Below, piece after piece: positions 11,601 to 23,779 of a DNA stretch of 64,000 bases. Each line of letters begins with the position of its first letter. The stretch's first letter is position 1. The DNA is from Daucus carota subsp. sativus. Lineage: Eukaryota; Streptophyta; Magnoliopsida; Apiales; Apiaceae. The position numbers were made by a program, and so were the translations under genes. The notes below the pieces were generated by a model that was not told where the DNA came from, made no database searches, and saw nothing but the letters and a program-made list of their open reading frames with translations. The stretch spans positions 46,463,598 to 46,527,597 of the forward strand of contig NC_030385.2 of NCBI RefSeq assembly GCF_001625215.2. The letters run 5' to 3'.

Positions 11601-14600
11601 TATTATTACAACTGTATAATATGATATTGGTTCATCCAAAATTTCTGATGATACGACTCATGAATGGTTTAGAATGAATCTGCTTTAGGATGTTCCACAG
11701 CAAACAGTTCTTATATACCATCTTTGAATTATTTCAAGATGGTAGATTAAAAAAAAGGATGTATGACAAATCGGTTCATTAAGTGGATAGGTAACACAAT
11801 CCTTACCTCAATTCCTTTCTCATGAGATTTGGTCGAGAAAAGTGATAAAACATTATCAAGAACAGCCCGAAGATCAAAAGGAACAGCCTCAAGCTCAAGT
11901 CTGCCAGATTCAATTTTAGCCTGATCTAAAACCTCATTAATAAGTGATATAAGATCTCTTCCACTAGCATGGGCAGTCTGTGCATAATCTAGTTGGTTGG
12001 CATCAAGATTTGTGTCCATAAGCATCTGAAGCATGCCTGATGTCAGATCAGAAAATCAAGTATGTCAACTACTATCCAGATTCCAGATTCACTAATATGG
12101 TTAATTAAAGTATGTTATCAAATTTCATTCACCTAAAACACCATTCATTGGAGTCCTGATTTCATGTGAAACTGTTGCCAGAAACTACAAGACACAGAGC
12201 ACACATTTTAGTTAAAGATCTAGTAAAAAGTGAATTTTAATACCAAAGAAAAGGGTGCATTAAATAACTAACAAGTGCCCTAAAATCTATAATGACGTAA
12301 AGCTATCACAGTTACACCTAAAATACAGTGCCAGTGCATAGTTTATTATTTTCCTTAACCAGGAGTTGATGATGAATGCACCTGAGATTTTGCTTTATCT
12401 GCAGCTTCAGCACGATGCATAAGTACTCTCATATTTTGGTAGCCTAGCTCAGCTTCAGCAATGCGGGTTATGGCTGCACGGAATATATGACCCAGAAGCA
12501 AAGTTATTACAAGAACACCAACAGATGCTGTTATTGCTGTCCAAGGTGGCGGGGCCCTCTGCTTAAACCTGAAAGTAAAACCAAAAAAAATTGTATTTAC
12601 CAGTGAAGAAAAAAAGAAGATGAGTATTCTCCTATGGCGAAGCGTATAGCGATATGCAAGTAAAACGGCAAAACCTAACCTGCAATGCATTTCATGTTTT
12701 CTAGTTGGATCCCCGAAGTCAAGTGTGCTAATGTGCAGCAGTCCTGTGTCGGTAACATTGGTACCGTACATATTTATTGGCTCTGCTTTATTTGTTGTGT
12801 CATAAACATTCACAACAATGGTTTGTTTGCTAGCAAGTTGATGCAGAAGCTTTTCCACTAGTGACGGGACATCATAGGATGCACCTAAATACCTATTACA
12901 GATGGAAATTCCAGCATCGGAATAAAAAAACTAAAGAAAATCTACTAGTATCACGTTTATGTCCTGGATGAGTAAAATCGCCAATAAACTTATATAAGGC
13001 GAAGATATAACCTTACCCAACAGTAGCATTAATAAATTGCTCAGCAGTAGCATGAGGAGGTAGATGAGTGTTGTAGACAGCAAAAGTAAGTACAACACCC
13101 AGGTGATTGGATTTTAATAGCTTAAAAGGAGATGTCAAGACACCCTTTCCAGATGCCCTAGCCCGTAAAATGTTCTCCCGATCTTCCTGTATAACAATGA
13201 AAAAGGAATCCGTTTAACATGAATATAGACCTGCACAAGGATTTTTTTAAATTTTCTTTTTGGTTTAGGATTTCAATTTTACTTTCTGCTTTTTGTTCAC
13301 TATACCAACATGTGTACTTCTATTGCCTTTTTAAGATCATCTTTGAGTTCTTAAAGTTAATTCTTATAAATAGAATGATATGTTCTCTTTAGATGGTTGT
13401 TAAATTATAATACACAGGGTACACATAGTTGAGCACTAGCATAATGAGTTACACTTTTTTTTATATAGGTCATTTGTTTATTGAACTGGGTCAATGACAA
13501 GAGGTATTTTATACTCCCTCCGTCCATTTGGATTGTTAACATTTTTAAGTGAGGGTTTGGCACACATTTTGAGGCTCCTGTATAGTATAGCTTCATTTAT
13601 CAATATAATTTCTTTTTTCTTCTGAATACATTGAATGTTCAAACTTTTATTCAGAAAAAGAAAATTTCAAAACAAGTTACAGAACAATTTTATGTAAGTC
13701 TTAAAATGTGTGTCAAGCAATGTAAAGAAGTGTTAACAATCCAAAGGGACAGAGGGAGTAATACTCAAAAAAGAGCACTATTCATTTAGTATCCATGTTA
13801 TATTTTCAAACCTACTCTATACAAACTGTATGATATTGCAGAAAATTTCAATACAGCCCAAGTCCCCCCCCCCCCCCCCCCAAAACACACACACAGTCCC
13901 TTCTTTGTATCTGTCACTGCCTAACGCTGGACATCTAACCGTGTGGTAACGGTGGCATAATAAAAGTGGTCATTATCTCACGAATCTAAAACTCTATTAT
14001 TATAATCATGAACATTAATGTAAAATTAGATCACTATTTGTAGCATTACATGGTGATATATGTTTGATGTGGGAAAATAAGACATGTGAAGCATACCTTG
14101 CCAGACATCATATCAATAGAAACAATATGCGAGACTGTTTCTTGAGAAAATATAACTGGTGCATATTCATCTTGAACTGGTGCAGGATCTAAATTCTCTG
14201 GAATGCAGTCTTGAACTAATGTTTGATCCTCAGTTTCCATTTTTTTAATCTTCCACCCATGTTGAGTTTCAAATTGCTCTCTTTGAGAGTGTGGAACTCT
14301 CAAAGCATAAGCAACACCACTAGTAAGAGGCCTTTCAAAAGCAGTTCTCTCAGTATATTCTCCAAATGTTTTCTGGATAAATTATTTAGGTCAATATAAT
14401 TAAAGTAAAATGTTATAGTACAAGATTTAATTTTTTATGATATTTACGATTTAAATCACTTTATAATGATGAGAACAGTACCTGGTCAATAGCAGAAGGT
14501 TGTTTTCCATGATGAAATGTGGAGATTAGAATAGCCAATGCATGAACATGGTTCATACTCACATTAAATTGATCCTGTAGCATACGTGCTCGCTCGTCAC

Positions 14601-16617
14601 ACATATTTGACAATGTTTCTTGTCTTCTCAAAACAATATCTTCATTTAGGTGCCAGAATAACCAAATGGACCCAGTGACCCCTGCAATGACAAAAGCCAG
14701 TAGTAGCTTCATCCTCCACTTTCCAGAAATTGGAGATTGTTGTTGTTGCTTTTGCTGGACCACTTGGAGTTGCTGGTTTTGATGCAATGAATGTTGATGA
14801 AGAGGCATCACCTTCCGTCTCCTCCAGAATTTAAAAATAAAACCAAAAATCGGACAGCAGATTGCTGATCCAACAAGAGCGCACAGGAGTATATTCGTCA
14901 AACAAAAAGAAATACCCTTGCAATGCTCTGTCACTAAATTCTCTGGTTCCCTCAAATGCATATACTGATAGAAGTCAAAACGATGACATGAGTTAATATA
15001 ACATACTAACTCTACTACTAAAGAATAGGTTGGAAGATGAAATCTGTATTGACATGAGAAAATCATCGTCAGGTCTTTTTAATCTGTCAAGTTCAAATAT
15101 ATGTGATCCATTGGGAACCCAGATTCTAAATTAAAAAACAAAAAGAAAGTAAAGAAAAAAAAAAGGATATGCTATACATACTATAACTTGTATTTCAGCT
15201 AATTCATTTCATGCCTAATCATTCTCTTTCCACAATAATGCACTCTTAAAATTATAAACTGAGGCCATTTAACTTTCAAATCCTACTATATTCATTTAAG
15301 GTTGGAAGATGAAATCTGTATTGACTAATCCCAAGTAAGAGGTCTGAATTAAATGCCACTAATCGAAGTAGAGGTCTGAATTTAAAGCATTTAATTCACA
15401 TCCCACAAAAATCCTAACTTTAAGGTGCTGAAAGGAACAGGCAAAAGCAAAAAGAGGGGAAACATTTCCTTTGTCAACAATAGGTAAGTCCTTGAAAATG
15501 ATTCAACATTGTTGACAATGAAGTTATTTATGATCACATACCTAACTGTTCTTGAAGTTCATATAACATGAAATTGTTAATTTTACTGACCGTCTAGAAT
15601 ACTATAACAAATTACAGAAATACATGACAGAAGGAAAGCAATATTAGTTTTGTTGTGCAAACCTCTTGATCGTTCCAAAACTTTGACTTGATAGATGAAA
15701 ATATGGAATGCAAAATCTCTGATACAGACTTGCCCTCCTTCAATAATGAGTCAGTGTTCTCAGCTGGGACAGGGCATTGTTCTTGCAATCCTACATTCGT
15801 CATTTCCAACTCTTCTTTCTTAAATCTTTGGTGATCTAACGTTGCCATAACAAAGTCACAATTGATACCACTACTAGGATGGTGAATCGTATTGGACTGT
15901 TTGGTACATTTTAAGCATGCCATCTGCAATACAATGGTTAGAAGTCATGATCAAAATTCCTAGGTGCAAGTAAAGCAAACTACAACTATTATCATAAAAG
16001 GCAGCTTTAGTTTTTCATTAATGACACTCCATCACCAATTAAATTAAACATAAAGTACGAGCCAAATAACCACTGGAACAGACAATATACATGCTTTAGT
16101 CACACAAAATTAGGATCCATGTATTGAAGTTGAATTATTATTAAATCATTGAATATGTGCTTCGTAATCCAACGTATGTTTAGAAGATAATCTTTACTGT
16201 GCAACATCTTGAGAGGCAGGAGCAACATACCTGATCCAATTCATAGAAAGAAGAGGTCAAGACATCAAATTCTTCTTTGCTAACATTAAAATGTTCATGC
16301 AAGACCCCAGAATTGCTATCACAAAAAACTGGTGTCTCCAGCTTCGTCTGCAATTCCCCCTTTTCCGTGCAGAACAAGAACCAAACTAGCCCAACTAGAA
16401 CAACAAGAAATACAGAGGAAAGTAGAGCCCTCCGTAGATAGCCATAACCTAATCCATTCTGGAGTTCATTTGCCTTTTTCAGCTTAAAATTAGCAGGCAA
16501 CTTGCTATTTGAACCGACCTTAGAATTCAAAGACATTTTTAACAAAATCCACTTACATATCTTCAAAAAGATCCTGGAAAGCTTAAGGGGAACTCCAAAC
16601 AGATCAAGAGAACTCAT
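7576..16617 (-). CDS. AHK2: Cytokinin receptor histidine kinase (AHK2 orthologue), 13 exons
   Basis: Proposed exons (minus): 16617-16231, 15923-15663, 14964-14482, 14372-14097, 13186-13017, 12892-12680, 12568-12382, 12184-12133, 12036-11807, 11185-11087, 10316-9649, 9156-8653, 7825-7576. All have GT-AG ends and consistent phase, giving 1259 residues. In order: membrane segment about 62-83, a second about 236-260 and a third about 302-320, then the extracellular CHASE domain ([26 protein letters not shown]), a segment about 606-627, and the HisKA domain with phospho-acceptor His666 ([10 protein letters not shown]). The ATPase follows with N box ([13 protein letters not shown]), G1 (DTGVGIP) and G2 ([10 protein letters not shown]), then a receiver-like domain and a C-terminal receiver with Asp1169 ([11 protein letters not shown]). 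The extended N-terminus and [14 protein letters not shown] match the AHK2 rather than the AHK3/AHK4 type. Role: cytokinin perception, probably at the ER/plasma membrane, feeding a phosphorelay through HPt proteins to response regulators. Confidence 0.95.
8571..8608. repeat. (ATA)n microsatellite in AHK2 intron
   Basis: About twelve perfect trinucleotide units in the last intron (7826-8652). The rest of that intron shows nothing else recognisable. Confidence 0.9.
10481..10590. repeat. Two-copy 55-bp tandem duplication in AHK2 intron
   Basis: The unit at 10481-10535 is repeated at 10536-10590 with a single difference (TATAAGTGACC versus TATAAGCGACC). Each unit contains TGACGTATGATATAAG and the self-complementary-looking GACCGTCATGAC. 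It lies in the intron between the ATPase exons (10317-11086). Confidence 0.93.
13514..13758. mobile_element. Stowaway-type MITE in AHK2 intron
   Basis: It begins CTCCCTCCGTCCATTTGGAT and ends in the inverted match (ATCCAAAGGGACAGAGGGAG). It is flanked on both sides by TA (13512-13513 and 13759-13760), the target duplication expected for Tc1/mariner-derived Stowaway elements. At 245 bp it is non-coding. The inverted repeat extends about 28 bp. Confidence 0.9.
13864..13882. repeat. Poly-C tract
   Basis: A run of 19 C followed by A4 and CACACACA, in the AHK2 intron between the exons at 13186 and 14097. Confidence 0.9.
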
Positions 16618-16717
16618 CAAAACCGAACCTTTCGAGACAAACTGTACTCATTCAACCAAAAAACTGAATATGCTAGAACCCTCAATTCTTAAACAAGACT
16701 GGCTCTAAGAAAACCTT

Positions 16718-17340
16718 CTGAACTCAAAAAAAAAGATAAGATATAAGGCTAAGATGAACAAGAAAGCTCAACTACAAGAACCCAGAAAGAATCTTCAGTC
16801 CAATTACACTTCTTTACAAGTACATACAAAAACACACATCTATAGTGGTACCTTCAGTTTGATCCCTTTGCTATTTTCTCTATAATTTCCTCCTCTTTAC
16901 TTTTCCAATCAGTAAAGACTCATAAAAACTTGCCTAATAAGAAGAACACACAATACAACAAAAGCAATCATGCCAAGAAAACAAGCTGGATAAAACCAGG
17001 TACTATTTTAGCAAGCTGTAATGGAATCATTTATGACACACAAGTGAGAAAATATAGATAAAGATACAAGGGCTTATCTTTTCCCCACAAACCCAGGTTC
17101 CTAACAGCTCCATATGGACCAAACAAGTATCAAGATCAAAACTTTATTTCCTAGAAAATCATGATTAAGATAAGAATTGAATGATACCTTGTTGGTTTCA
17201 CTAAAAAACCCAACTGGAAACAATGATGGGTTTAAAAGATAGTCCTTCTCTTTCCCTCTTTATCTCTCTCTCACAGAGCTTATGTTGTTAAGGCCTTGAG
17301 TACATGTATATCATTATCTCATCATCTAGTGGGGAAGTTT
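16718..17340 (-). promoter_or_regulatory. AHK2 5' leader with a probable 5'-UTR intron
   Basis: On the minus strand a good donor (CAACAAG|GTATCATT, 17187) and an acceptor behind a T-rich stretch (TTTTTTTTTGAGTTCAG|AAGG, 16718) frame a likely 470-bp leader intron upstream of the ATG at 16617. A stop (TGA at 16648-16650) precedes the ATG in frame, which supports that start. The transcription start is unknown. Confidence 0.45.
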
Positions 17341-17604
17341 TATTTTTTGTTAAAAAATGTGTAACAAGAAACAAAATGGCACCAACCAAGTAATAATGCA
17401 AGACTATAAAAACATATGTGTGTGTAATGGAGATATAAAAAGATAAGAACTGTTATTTTCTCCACACTAGCTATCTTTTGCTTTTGAGAGAAGGGTTGAA
17501 AAAGACAGAAGCATCCAGCGTGTAAAAGATTTGGGGTATTTGGTTTTCTGCCTCTTGGCAGATATTTACAGATGTGTAGACATGCAGTCCTATACATGTA
17601 AGTA

Positions 17605-17750
17605 GCCCAGGAGAGAGAAATTGGGAGAGAGACAGAGAGAGAATGGAAGAGAGGGAATGAGAGAGGGAGGGAGAGAGAGAGAGAGAGAGAATGGGAGAGA
17701 GGGAATGAGAAAGAGACAGAGAGAGGGAGAGAGAGAGAATGGGAGAGGCA
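17605..17750. repeat. GA/CT-rich microsatellite upstream of AHK2
   Basis: An imperfect (GA)n tract of about 140 bp, CT-rich on the AHK2 strand. Such tracts are common in plant promoters and leaders. The Ser/Leu-rich open frames across it are low-complexity artefacts. Confidence 0.88.
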
Positions 17751-17869
17751 TGGGAGTAAAAAGTAAGTAGAGTTGGAAGAAAGCAGAGTGTTGAGTTCAG
17801 AGGAATCAGTAAAAAGATTAAAAAATACAAGGGGCATCTATGCAATGCTTTTAAGAATACTCGAGACAA

Positions 17870-18397
17870 AACAATTCTCTTTGCTAAATTGCGCCTGCCC
17901 TAGGGTTTCGCCATTCTCAAATTTCATGTCTAGTTAATTTCAATCAAGCGGAAAATAAAATTCTCGCCCATCCCAAATTTTATCTAATTTGACATATATT
18001 AAATTAATTATTTAGTTACTGTATTATTGGATTCTCAAAAGAGAACAAAATTGAAAATGTTACAGTACTACTGGTAATGGTACTTGGTTCATGATGCTGG
18101 CAGTGGGCCCCATGAGGCCATGACGAACGTATGTGTCGGCTGTAATAACCCTTTACCTCTCACCCTTTTGAAAGGTACAAGCATTACCATGTAAAAAAAT
18201 GGTTATTAGAGTATTATTTTATAATTTATTAAATTAGTTTAATTTTTAATTATCTAATATTTTTTAAAACTGATTGTTGTATAATTTTTTTGTGTTTATG
18301 TATTTAAATACTCGTTCTAGAATTTTAGCTTTAATTATAAAAATCTAAAAAATAGTGATCAAATTTCACTTTTGAGTCATCTTCAATGTTTGTACTA
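17870..18397. other. AHK2 upstream spacer
   Basis: AT-rich sequence without a convincing gene or repeat. Confidence 0.5.
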
Positions 18398-18905
18398 CTC
18401 CCTCCGTTTTGAAATATAGGTCGTTTGATTTTTTTCACATATTTTTAAGTCTTTTAACTGCATACTTAAAATTATTATTTTTGAAAATTTCTTTTTTTGA
18501 ATAATAATATCAATCATATATCTTTATTTAAAAAAAATCAAAAGTAATAGTAATTTTTGGCATGCGGTCAAAGGACTTAGAAATGAGTGAAAAAAAGTCA
18601 AACGATTTACTCCCTCCGTCCCCTTTTACATGTCCATTAACAATTAATTGTATAAACTTTTTCATTAAATATCTCTAGTTAATATCTTGAAAATAGTGGA
18701 ATACCCTTACTTTATGCCTTGAAAACATGAATTCAACCAAGTTTTAAAGAAGTCAAGCCTTGAAATTGAATTATGGAGATATATTTGAAAAACTATCATT
18801 AAATTAGTTTTGAAAATATAAATGGACATGTAAATAGGGACAAATTTTTTTTGAAAATGGACATGTAAAAGGGGACGGAGGGAGTATATTTCAAGACAGA
18901 GGGAG
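18398..18905. mobile_element. Outer Stowaway-like MITE, interrupted
   Basis: The left end is CTCCCTCCGTTTTGAAATAT and the right end TATTTCAAGACAGAGGGAG, an inverted match. It is flanked by TA at 18396-18397 and 18906-18907. A second inverted pair (GGTCGTTTGA near 18419 and TCAAACGA near 18599) belongs to the same element. Its right end is separated from the rest by the inner element at 18610-18884. Confidence 0.85.
18610..18884. mobile_element. Inner Stowaway MITE nested in the outer one
   Basis: The ends CTCCCTCCGTCCCCTTTTAC and its inverse TAAAAGGGGACGGAGGGAG are flanked by TA at 18608-18609 and 18885-18886. At 275 bp it is a younger insertion inside the 18398-18905 element, because it splits that element's right terminus. 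Confidence 0.9.
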
Positions 18906-20404
18906 TATATAATTTTGAAGTAATTAACTTGCATTTGTTTGTAACTTTGATAAGAGCAAAGTAATGGGGCTCAAGAAGAAGATGGTTAAACTAATCACTT
19001 AAATTAGTGTCATGATTACTTTGACCATGTCTTTTCCTAATTCACTTTTAATTAGTTGTTAAGCACTTGAGATTAAGTAAAAGAACATCACTATGACTGT
19101 TATTATTACTACTAACTGTAAAATCAATGTGATGAAGGTTTGGTAAAAGAATGTTTGTTGCAGTAAAACTATGGAGTATTTAAGTTACATGCAGTATTTA
19201 TATTTTGCACTAAAGGAACTATTAGTCATTTCAAACTTTTTTCTTCGTGCAAGTAACAAATCGTGCATATATATTAATAGATAAATCGGACAATTCGGAT
19301 CATGTTGCAAAATCTCTAGTTTCTTATATATAATAATGGTGATAAAGAGTACACACCATCCTTTATCGTTCATGCTTTTTCCTGCGTCAACTTCTACTGT
19401 TCACACTCACCGCATATCTAATCCACCCAAGACACGTATTAAGATTTATTCCAAAATATTTTAATTGCAAAATATTCCGAAGAAGATGTCATGAAATATT
19501 TGTCGGAACGTATAAACAGTTAAAATACAAATTAAATATTAAGCATGACTTGTAATCATGACAAGTCGATATTATTATTCGACCAGAGGGAACCGGCAGT
19601 TAACAAAATATAATTGCATGATAATTTGGATTAGCTTATTTTAAGTTAAAACTAGTGATTAGATAATATAATTATTTTAAATAAAATTATTATTATTATA
19701 TTAATTAAGTATTTTAAGTGGAAATATCATATTTTTGAAGAAAAAAAACTCTTCATACCTTTATAAAATAAAATTTGAAGTTTAGGCTGTAATTTCAAAA
19801 AAATTTATGTTTATTTTGTGAAACTTTAAATATGGCTTAAATGTCTTTTTTTCGGAATCTCTAATTATAAAGCGGATTATTATTTATTTATTTGGGACCA
19901 TATCACAACATTCTTGTGTGCATGCGTTTACATATTCTCTCAATTATTCCAAGCAAATTTTGTTAATTATTTAAAAATACGTGTAAGATAACTACAAGTG
20001 TAAAGTAGAAAAGGTTCGATTACTGCATGTCTTTTTTATATGTGATAATATTGTTTATAGGCTGTGGAGTGATTTTCCACGTACCAGCTACAATAATCTA
20101 CATTAAAGCACATCATTGTTACATACGTTATTGTATTTTTTTAATATAAAATATCAGGGTTAATATATATGTTGTCTTTAAGTGTATATTTGTTCAATTA
20201 GTGTAATATTAAAATTATATTTTAAGGAGCATTTATTTAGTTTATTCTATTAAAAAATATAGAATATCCATTTAATTTCTTATTTTTAGCAATAACCAAC
20301 AATCCTTCATCTTGTTTTTAAGCATTATTCACTTTTCAAATTTCCACATTTTCTTATATTTTCATATTATTTTCTTATTACATATTAAGTTTAATTTATG
20401 ATGA
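18906..20404. other. Gene-free AT-rich spacer
   Basis: No gene seen. A short CAGAGGGAACC at about 19584 resembles the terminus of the element at 20405-20732. The region is otherwise unremarkable. Confidence 0.5.
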
Positions 20405-20732
20405 CTCTTGAGCGCGACCATAAACGGGTCATATTCCAGAGGGAACCATTAGGCAGAGAACCATAGAACCTTACCTTATAAGGCAGGGTTCTGCAGCAGA
20501 ACTTAAGTATGAGTTAGGGTTCTACAACAGAACTTCACATGCAAAAAATGTCAATATCTATGTATTAGATTTTAAAATTATTTTTGAACACACACAACGA
20601 TGAAAAAATATGAAAAAAAAACATGTATTTAGATTTAGATCCTAAAAATCTATTTAAAATTTAGGGTTCCGAACTTTAGTGGTTCTATGGTTTTATTTAA
20701 GGACTGGTTCTCTCTTGAGCGCGACCATAAAC
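20405..20732. mobile_element. Unclassified small element bounded by a 21-bp direct repeat
   Basis: A perfect 21-bp direct repeat (core TTGAGCGCGACCATAAAC) lies at 20405-20425 and 20712-20732. Between them, inverted sequences AGAGGGAACC...GAGAACCATAGAACC (from 20438) and GGTTCTATGG...CTGGTTCTCTC (to about 20714) face each other. A degenerate 23-bp motif GGTTCTGCAGCAGAAC / GGTTCTACAACAGAAC lies inside. It looks like a non-autonomous element or a small foldback, but the family is unknown. Confidence 0.5.
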
Positions 20733-21199
20733 ACTAATATTATTATAATTGTTGTCGCAGAGAGTTGTTCTAAAATAATGAGAATGTGTTAGGGCTCTCA
20801 CCGTGCATGGATCCGGTTTAGAAATTAGAAGCTGGACCCTGATTCGGGTTTAATTCATAGTTTTACACCCAAATTCTTGATTAGTCAGTCAGTAGCCCAC
20901 AAATATGAAAGGATTGTAAGGTACAACAATGGTAACCTTGGTTAGGTGCCGTTTTGACTTGTTAAATACTTTATCATTAGTATATTTTTTTAGTTGGTCT
21001 TCGATAATTATTCAGCTAAATGAAAAATCATGAAAGATTTTATTGAAGAGGTGACGCTGGGGTGACGAAGAACTGATGCGATATGCGGTTGATGTTCCAA
21101 GTTAACATCGAAACGGAAACTATAAAAAATTAACAATAAGCCTCCAAGTCAATAAATCAAACTGGCTTCACATAAGTGCATACCTACATTCTTATTGTT
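20733..21199. other. Gene-free spacer
   Basis: No feature recognised. Confidence 0.4.
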
Positions 21200-21660
21200 G
21201 TTTGCAAGTAACAAGAGTATCTTAGGGTGGGGTTGAGCGAGTGTCAATTCAAATTTAATATTATAAAAGTAAAAAATAATTTATTCTATATATAAATAAT
21301 TGAGTAATTTTATTAGTATAAGATTTTTATTTGGGAGTCTGGTTCGGTTATAATCTAGAACACAGAATTCATATTAATACGAAGTCAACAGGATTTTATG
21401 GCCTAACAAGTGATATCAGATACGATGATTAAGAAGTTAATCATGAGATTGGGTGCTCCAAATGGTGTTAAATGCTAAGGCTATTCAAAATTGTGATTGA
21501 AAGTTCGGAAAAGGTGGATACGTAAATTGTGATTTGTGAAAGGTTCTTCAAAATTAGAATTATAATCGGAGTTTTGCAAGACTACTATCGAAAATTTTCC
21601 TGATACTGAGGGGGTCGACTCGGACGACGTGGTCGTAAGAAGAGCAGTTTCACATATTAA
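21200..21660 (+). mobile_element. Decayed LTR-retrotransposon remnant (tentative)
   Basis: CTAACAAGTGATATCAGATAC at about 21402 resembles the end of an LTR followed by a tRNA-Met primer site (consensus TGGTATCAGAGC) with several changes. Downstream GACTCGGACGACGTGGTC is a phrase I associate with plant retrotransposon leaders. No gag-pol coding region remains. Confidence 0.3.
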
Positions 21661-23779
21661 AATATTTTTTTATTTAAATATGAACACAACAATTAATCAA
21701 ATATAAACGTTAAAAATTTACGGATAGTGTACTTTAACATTCTTGTAATAATAAAAACCAAACCATTTATATCTTTAGTTAAACGACAAGTAAACAAACA
21801 TCAACCTCAGTCGAGAGATAATGTCGAAACATGCATGTATCGTTTTGTGTATTTTGGGTCCCTCGACTCGACAAGCTAAAATTTGCAAGCAACAACCCCA
21901 AATATATATTGTTCATGTATTTTAACTTTCGAAACAACTCCCACTTTCGGTAGATTAAAATTACTTTTTACCGAATGGTATTGTTTTGTTCGTGCTGATT
22001 CGTATTGGTTCAGTTTTAAATTGATTTATACTTTTTAATATTTTTTGTATTTTTAAAAATTGATTGGTAATTATCGGTCTTTTTTTGTTTTTGTTTATCC
22101 TTTTTATAATATATAAATACTGGCAGTATTATTTTAAAATGTGATAATTAATTTCGATTAATTATTATTTTATAACTCGGTAAATTGATTAAATCTCCGA
22201 TTATTGAATAATTCTCTACTAATTCTTCTATTTAAGAACTTATTTCCTATTAATTCTTATTCTTATTCCTATTCCTATTCTTGACCGCAGCCAATACATC
22301 AAAAAGTAATAAAAGATAAGTATACCTTCGAAACCGACTAGTATAATTGTACAAAAGAATAAATAAGTACAACATTTAGCTGTTGGGCTTGAATGTGCGG
22401 GCCTGCTTATGCTCAATTGTTAAGCTTTGGAATCTTTTGTGTTGCTAAGTTCTTGCTGTCATAGTTTCTCAAGCAAGAACGTAAAATCGAAAATCGGAAC
22501 TGAAATAAAAAACCGAGGAATCAAAACAAGAAATTTTAATTGATAAAATCGGTTGAACATAACTGAACTGATAAAAGGGATTAAAAACGGATTTCGTAGA
22601 ATCAAATTAAAAAATCGAACAGCCATACAACATCATAATGAGAATTGAGATGGAGAACATTTGTTCTCGGGCTTGAACAACACATGCGCAGGATAAAAAT
22701 TGACTAGGATATTTGGTTTCGATTTTATGATAATAGATAATATGAATTTTAACGTATTTAATTCTTCTTATTAATTAATCCGCAAAACGAACCAACCTTA
22801 CCACAGCAAAGCAATGGAATTTAATTTTTACTAACGGTCTTTTGAATCAGTTATAACCCTTCAGGGTTGGTTTGGTTCGACGAGGGGTACGAGGTTGGAA
22901 CGAGAAATCAAGTTAAATTGGTATAATTTTGAGATATAATGTGTTTGGTTGAGGGTTGAAATCAATATTCATAAATTTTTTAAAAAATAAATTATTAATT
23001 TATACTAATTAAAAATATGAATAAAATTATTATTTTTATATATTTTTGCATCATTGATTTAATTTTGTATCAAATATTAATATTTCATTACTAAAATATA
23101 GAAAAAAAAATGAAAACATCTCATACCCCATTTCATATCCACCTCCCCCACCTTGGTATCAAAAACCCATCCATATTTAAGGTATGAGTTTGAAATTTTA
23201 TTTTTTTGAATTTGGAATGGACAAACCCTCCATATACTCATGAACCAAACGAGGAGTTGCAAGCATCTCGAAAAAGTTCCTTTAACCCATGAATCGACAC
23301 TTGTTACAGCACCAAAATCAATAAAATTGTAATATCTTAAACGTAACATATTTTAACGATGATATGTTGCAGGATAAAATGAGAGTTTCGCAATACATGG
23401 TTAATGAGGCTGGTGAGGATCAGCCGGGTACTTTCAAAAGCAAGTTAGCCTAAATTTATCAAGTTAATTTCCTTGAAAACGGCTGAGCTCTCTGACACCA
23501 TGTTAAGCGGTAAATTCTGACGAAATATAGGTAGGAGGAGGGCTTACGAGTATCATATATTATCTAACATATGCATGTGTTCTTTAATCTTCAGGTGTGT
23601 GCAAAGATTAAATCAACAGTACATTATTCGAAGACAAACTGATCCAGGAGTTGAGGAGAATGTTTTATAAACAATATTATTTTTACATTACCTTATTCCA
23701 CTACTCTTTCTTACAGTAAATGGAAGGGAAAGCAAAACAGGCTCGACTGGAAAATTATAGCTTAGAAAGGCGATATTGT
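21661..23779. other. Spacer with decayed transposon pieces
   Basis: AT-rich with no gene. AAAAATCGAACAGCCATAC at about 22610 resembles the terminus of the GGTTCGGTTAACCG-type repeats found in plant genomes. GGTTGGTTTGGTTCG (about 22866) and the inverse-like GAACCAAACGAGG (about 23243) may be the ends of a decayed MITE of about 390 bp. Confidence 0.3.

Noticed and set aside
17340-17869. Two overlapping minus-strand open frames rich in Ser-Leu
   Set aside because: They are translations of the (GA)n microsatellite in the AHK2 upstream region. They have no family resemblance and no splice context.
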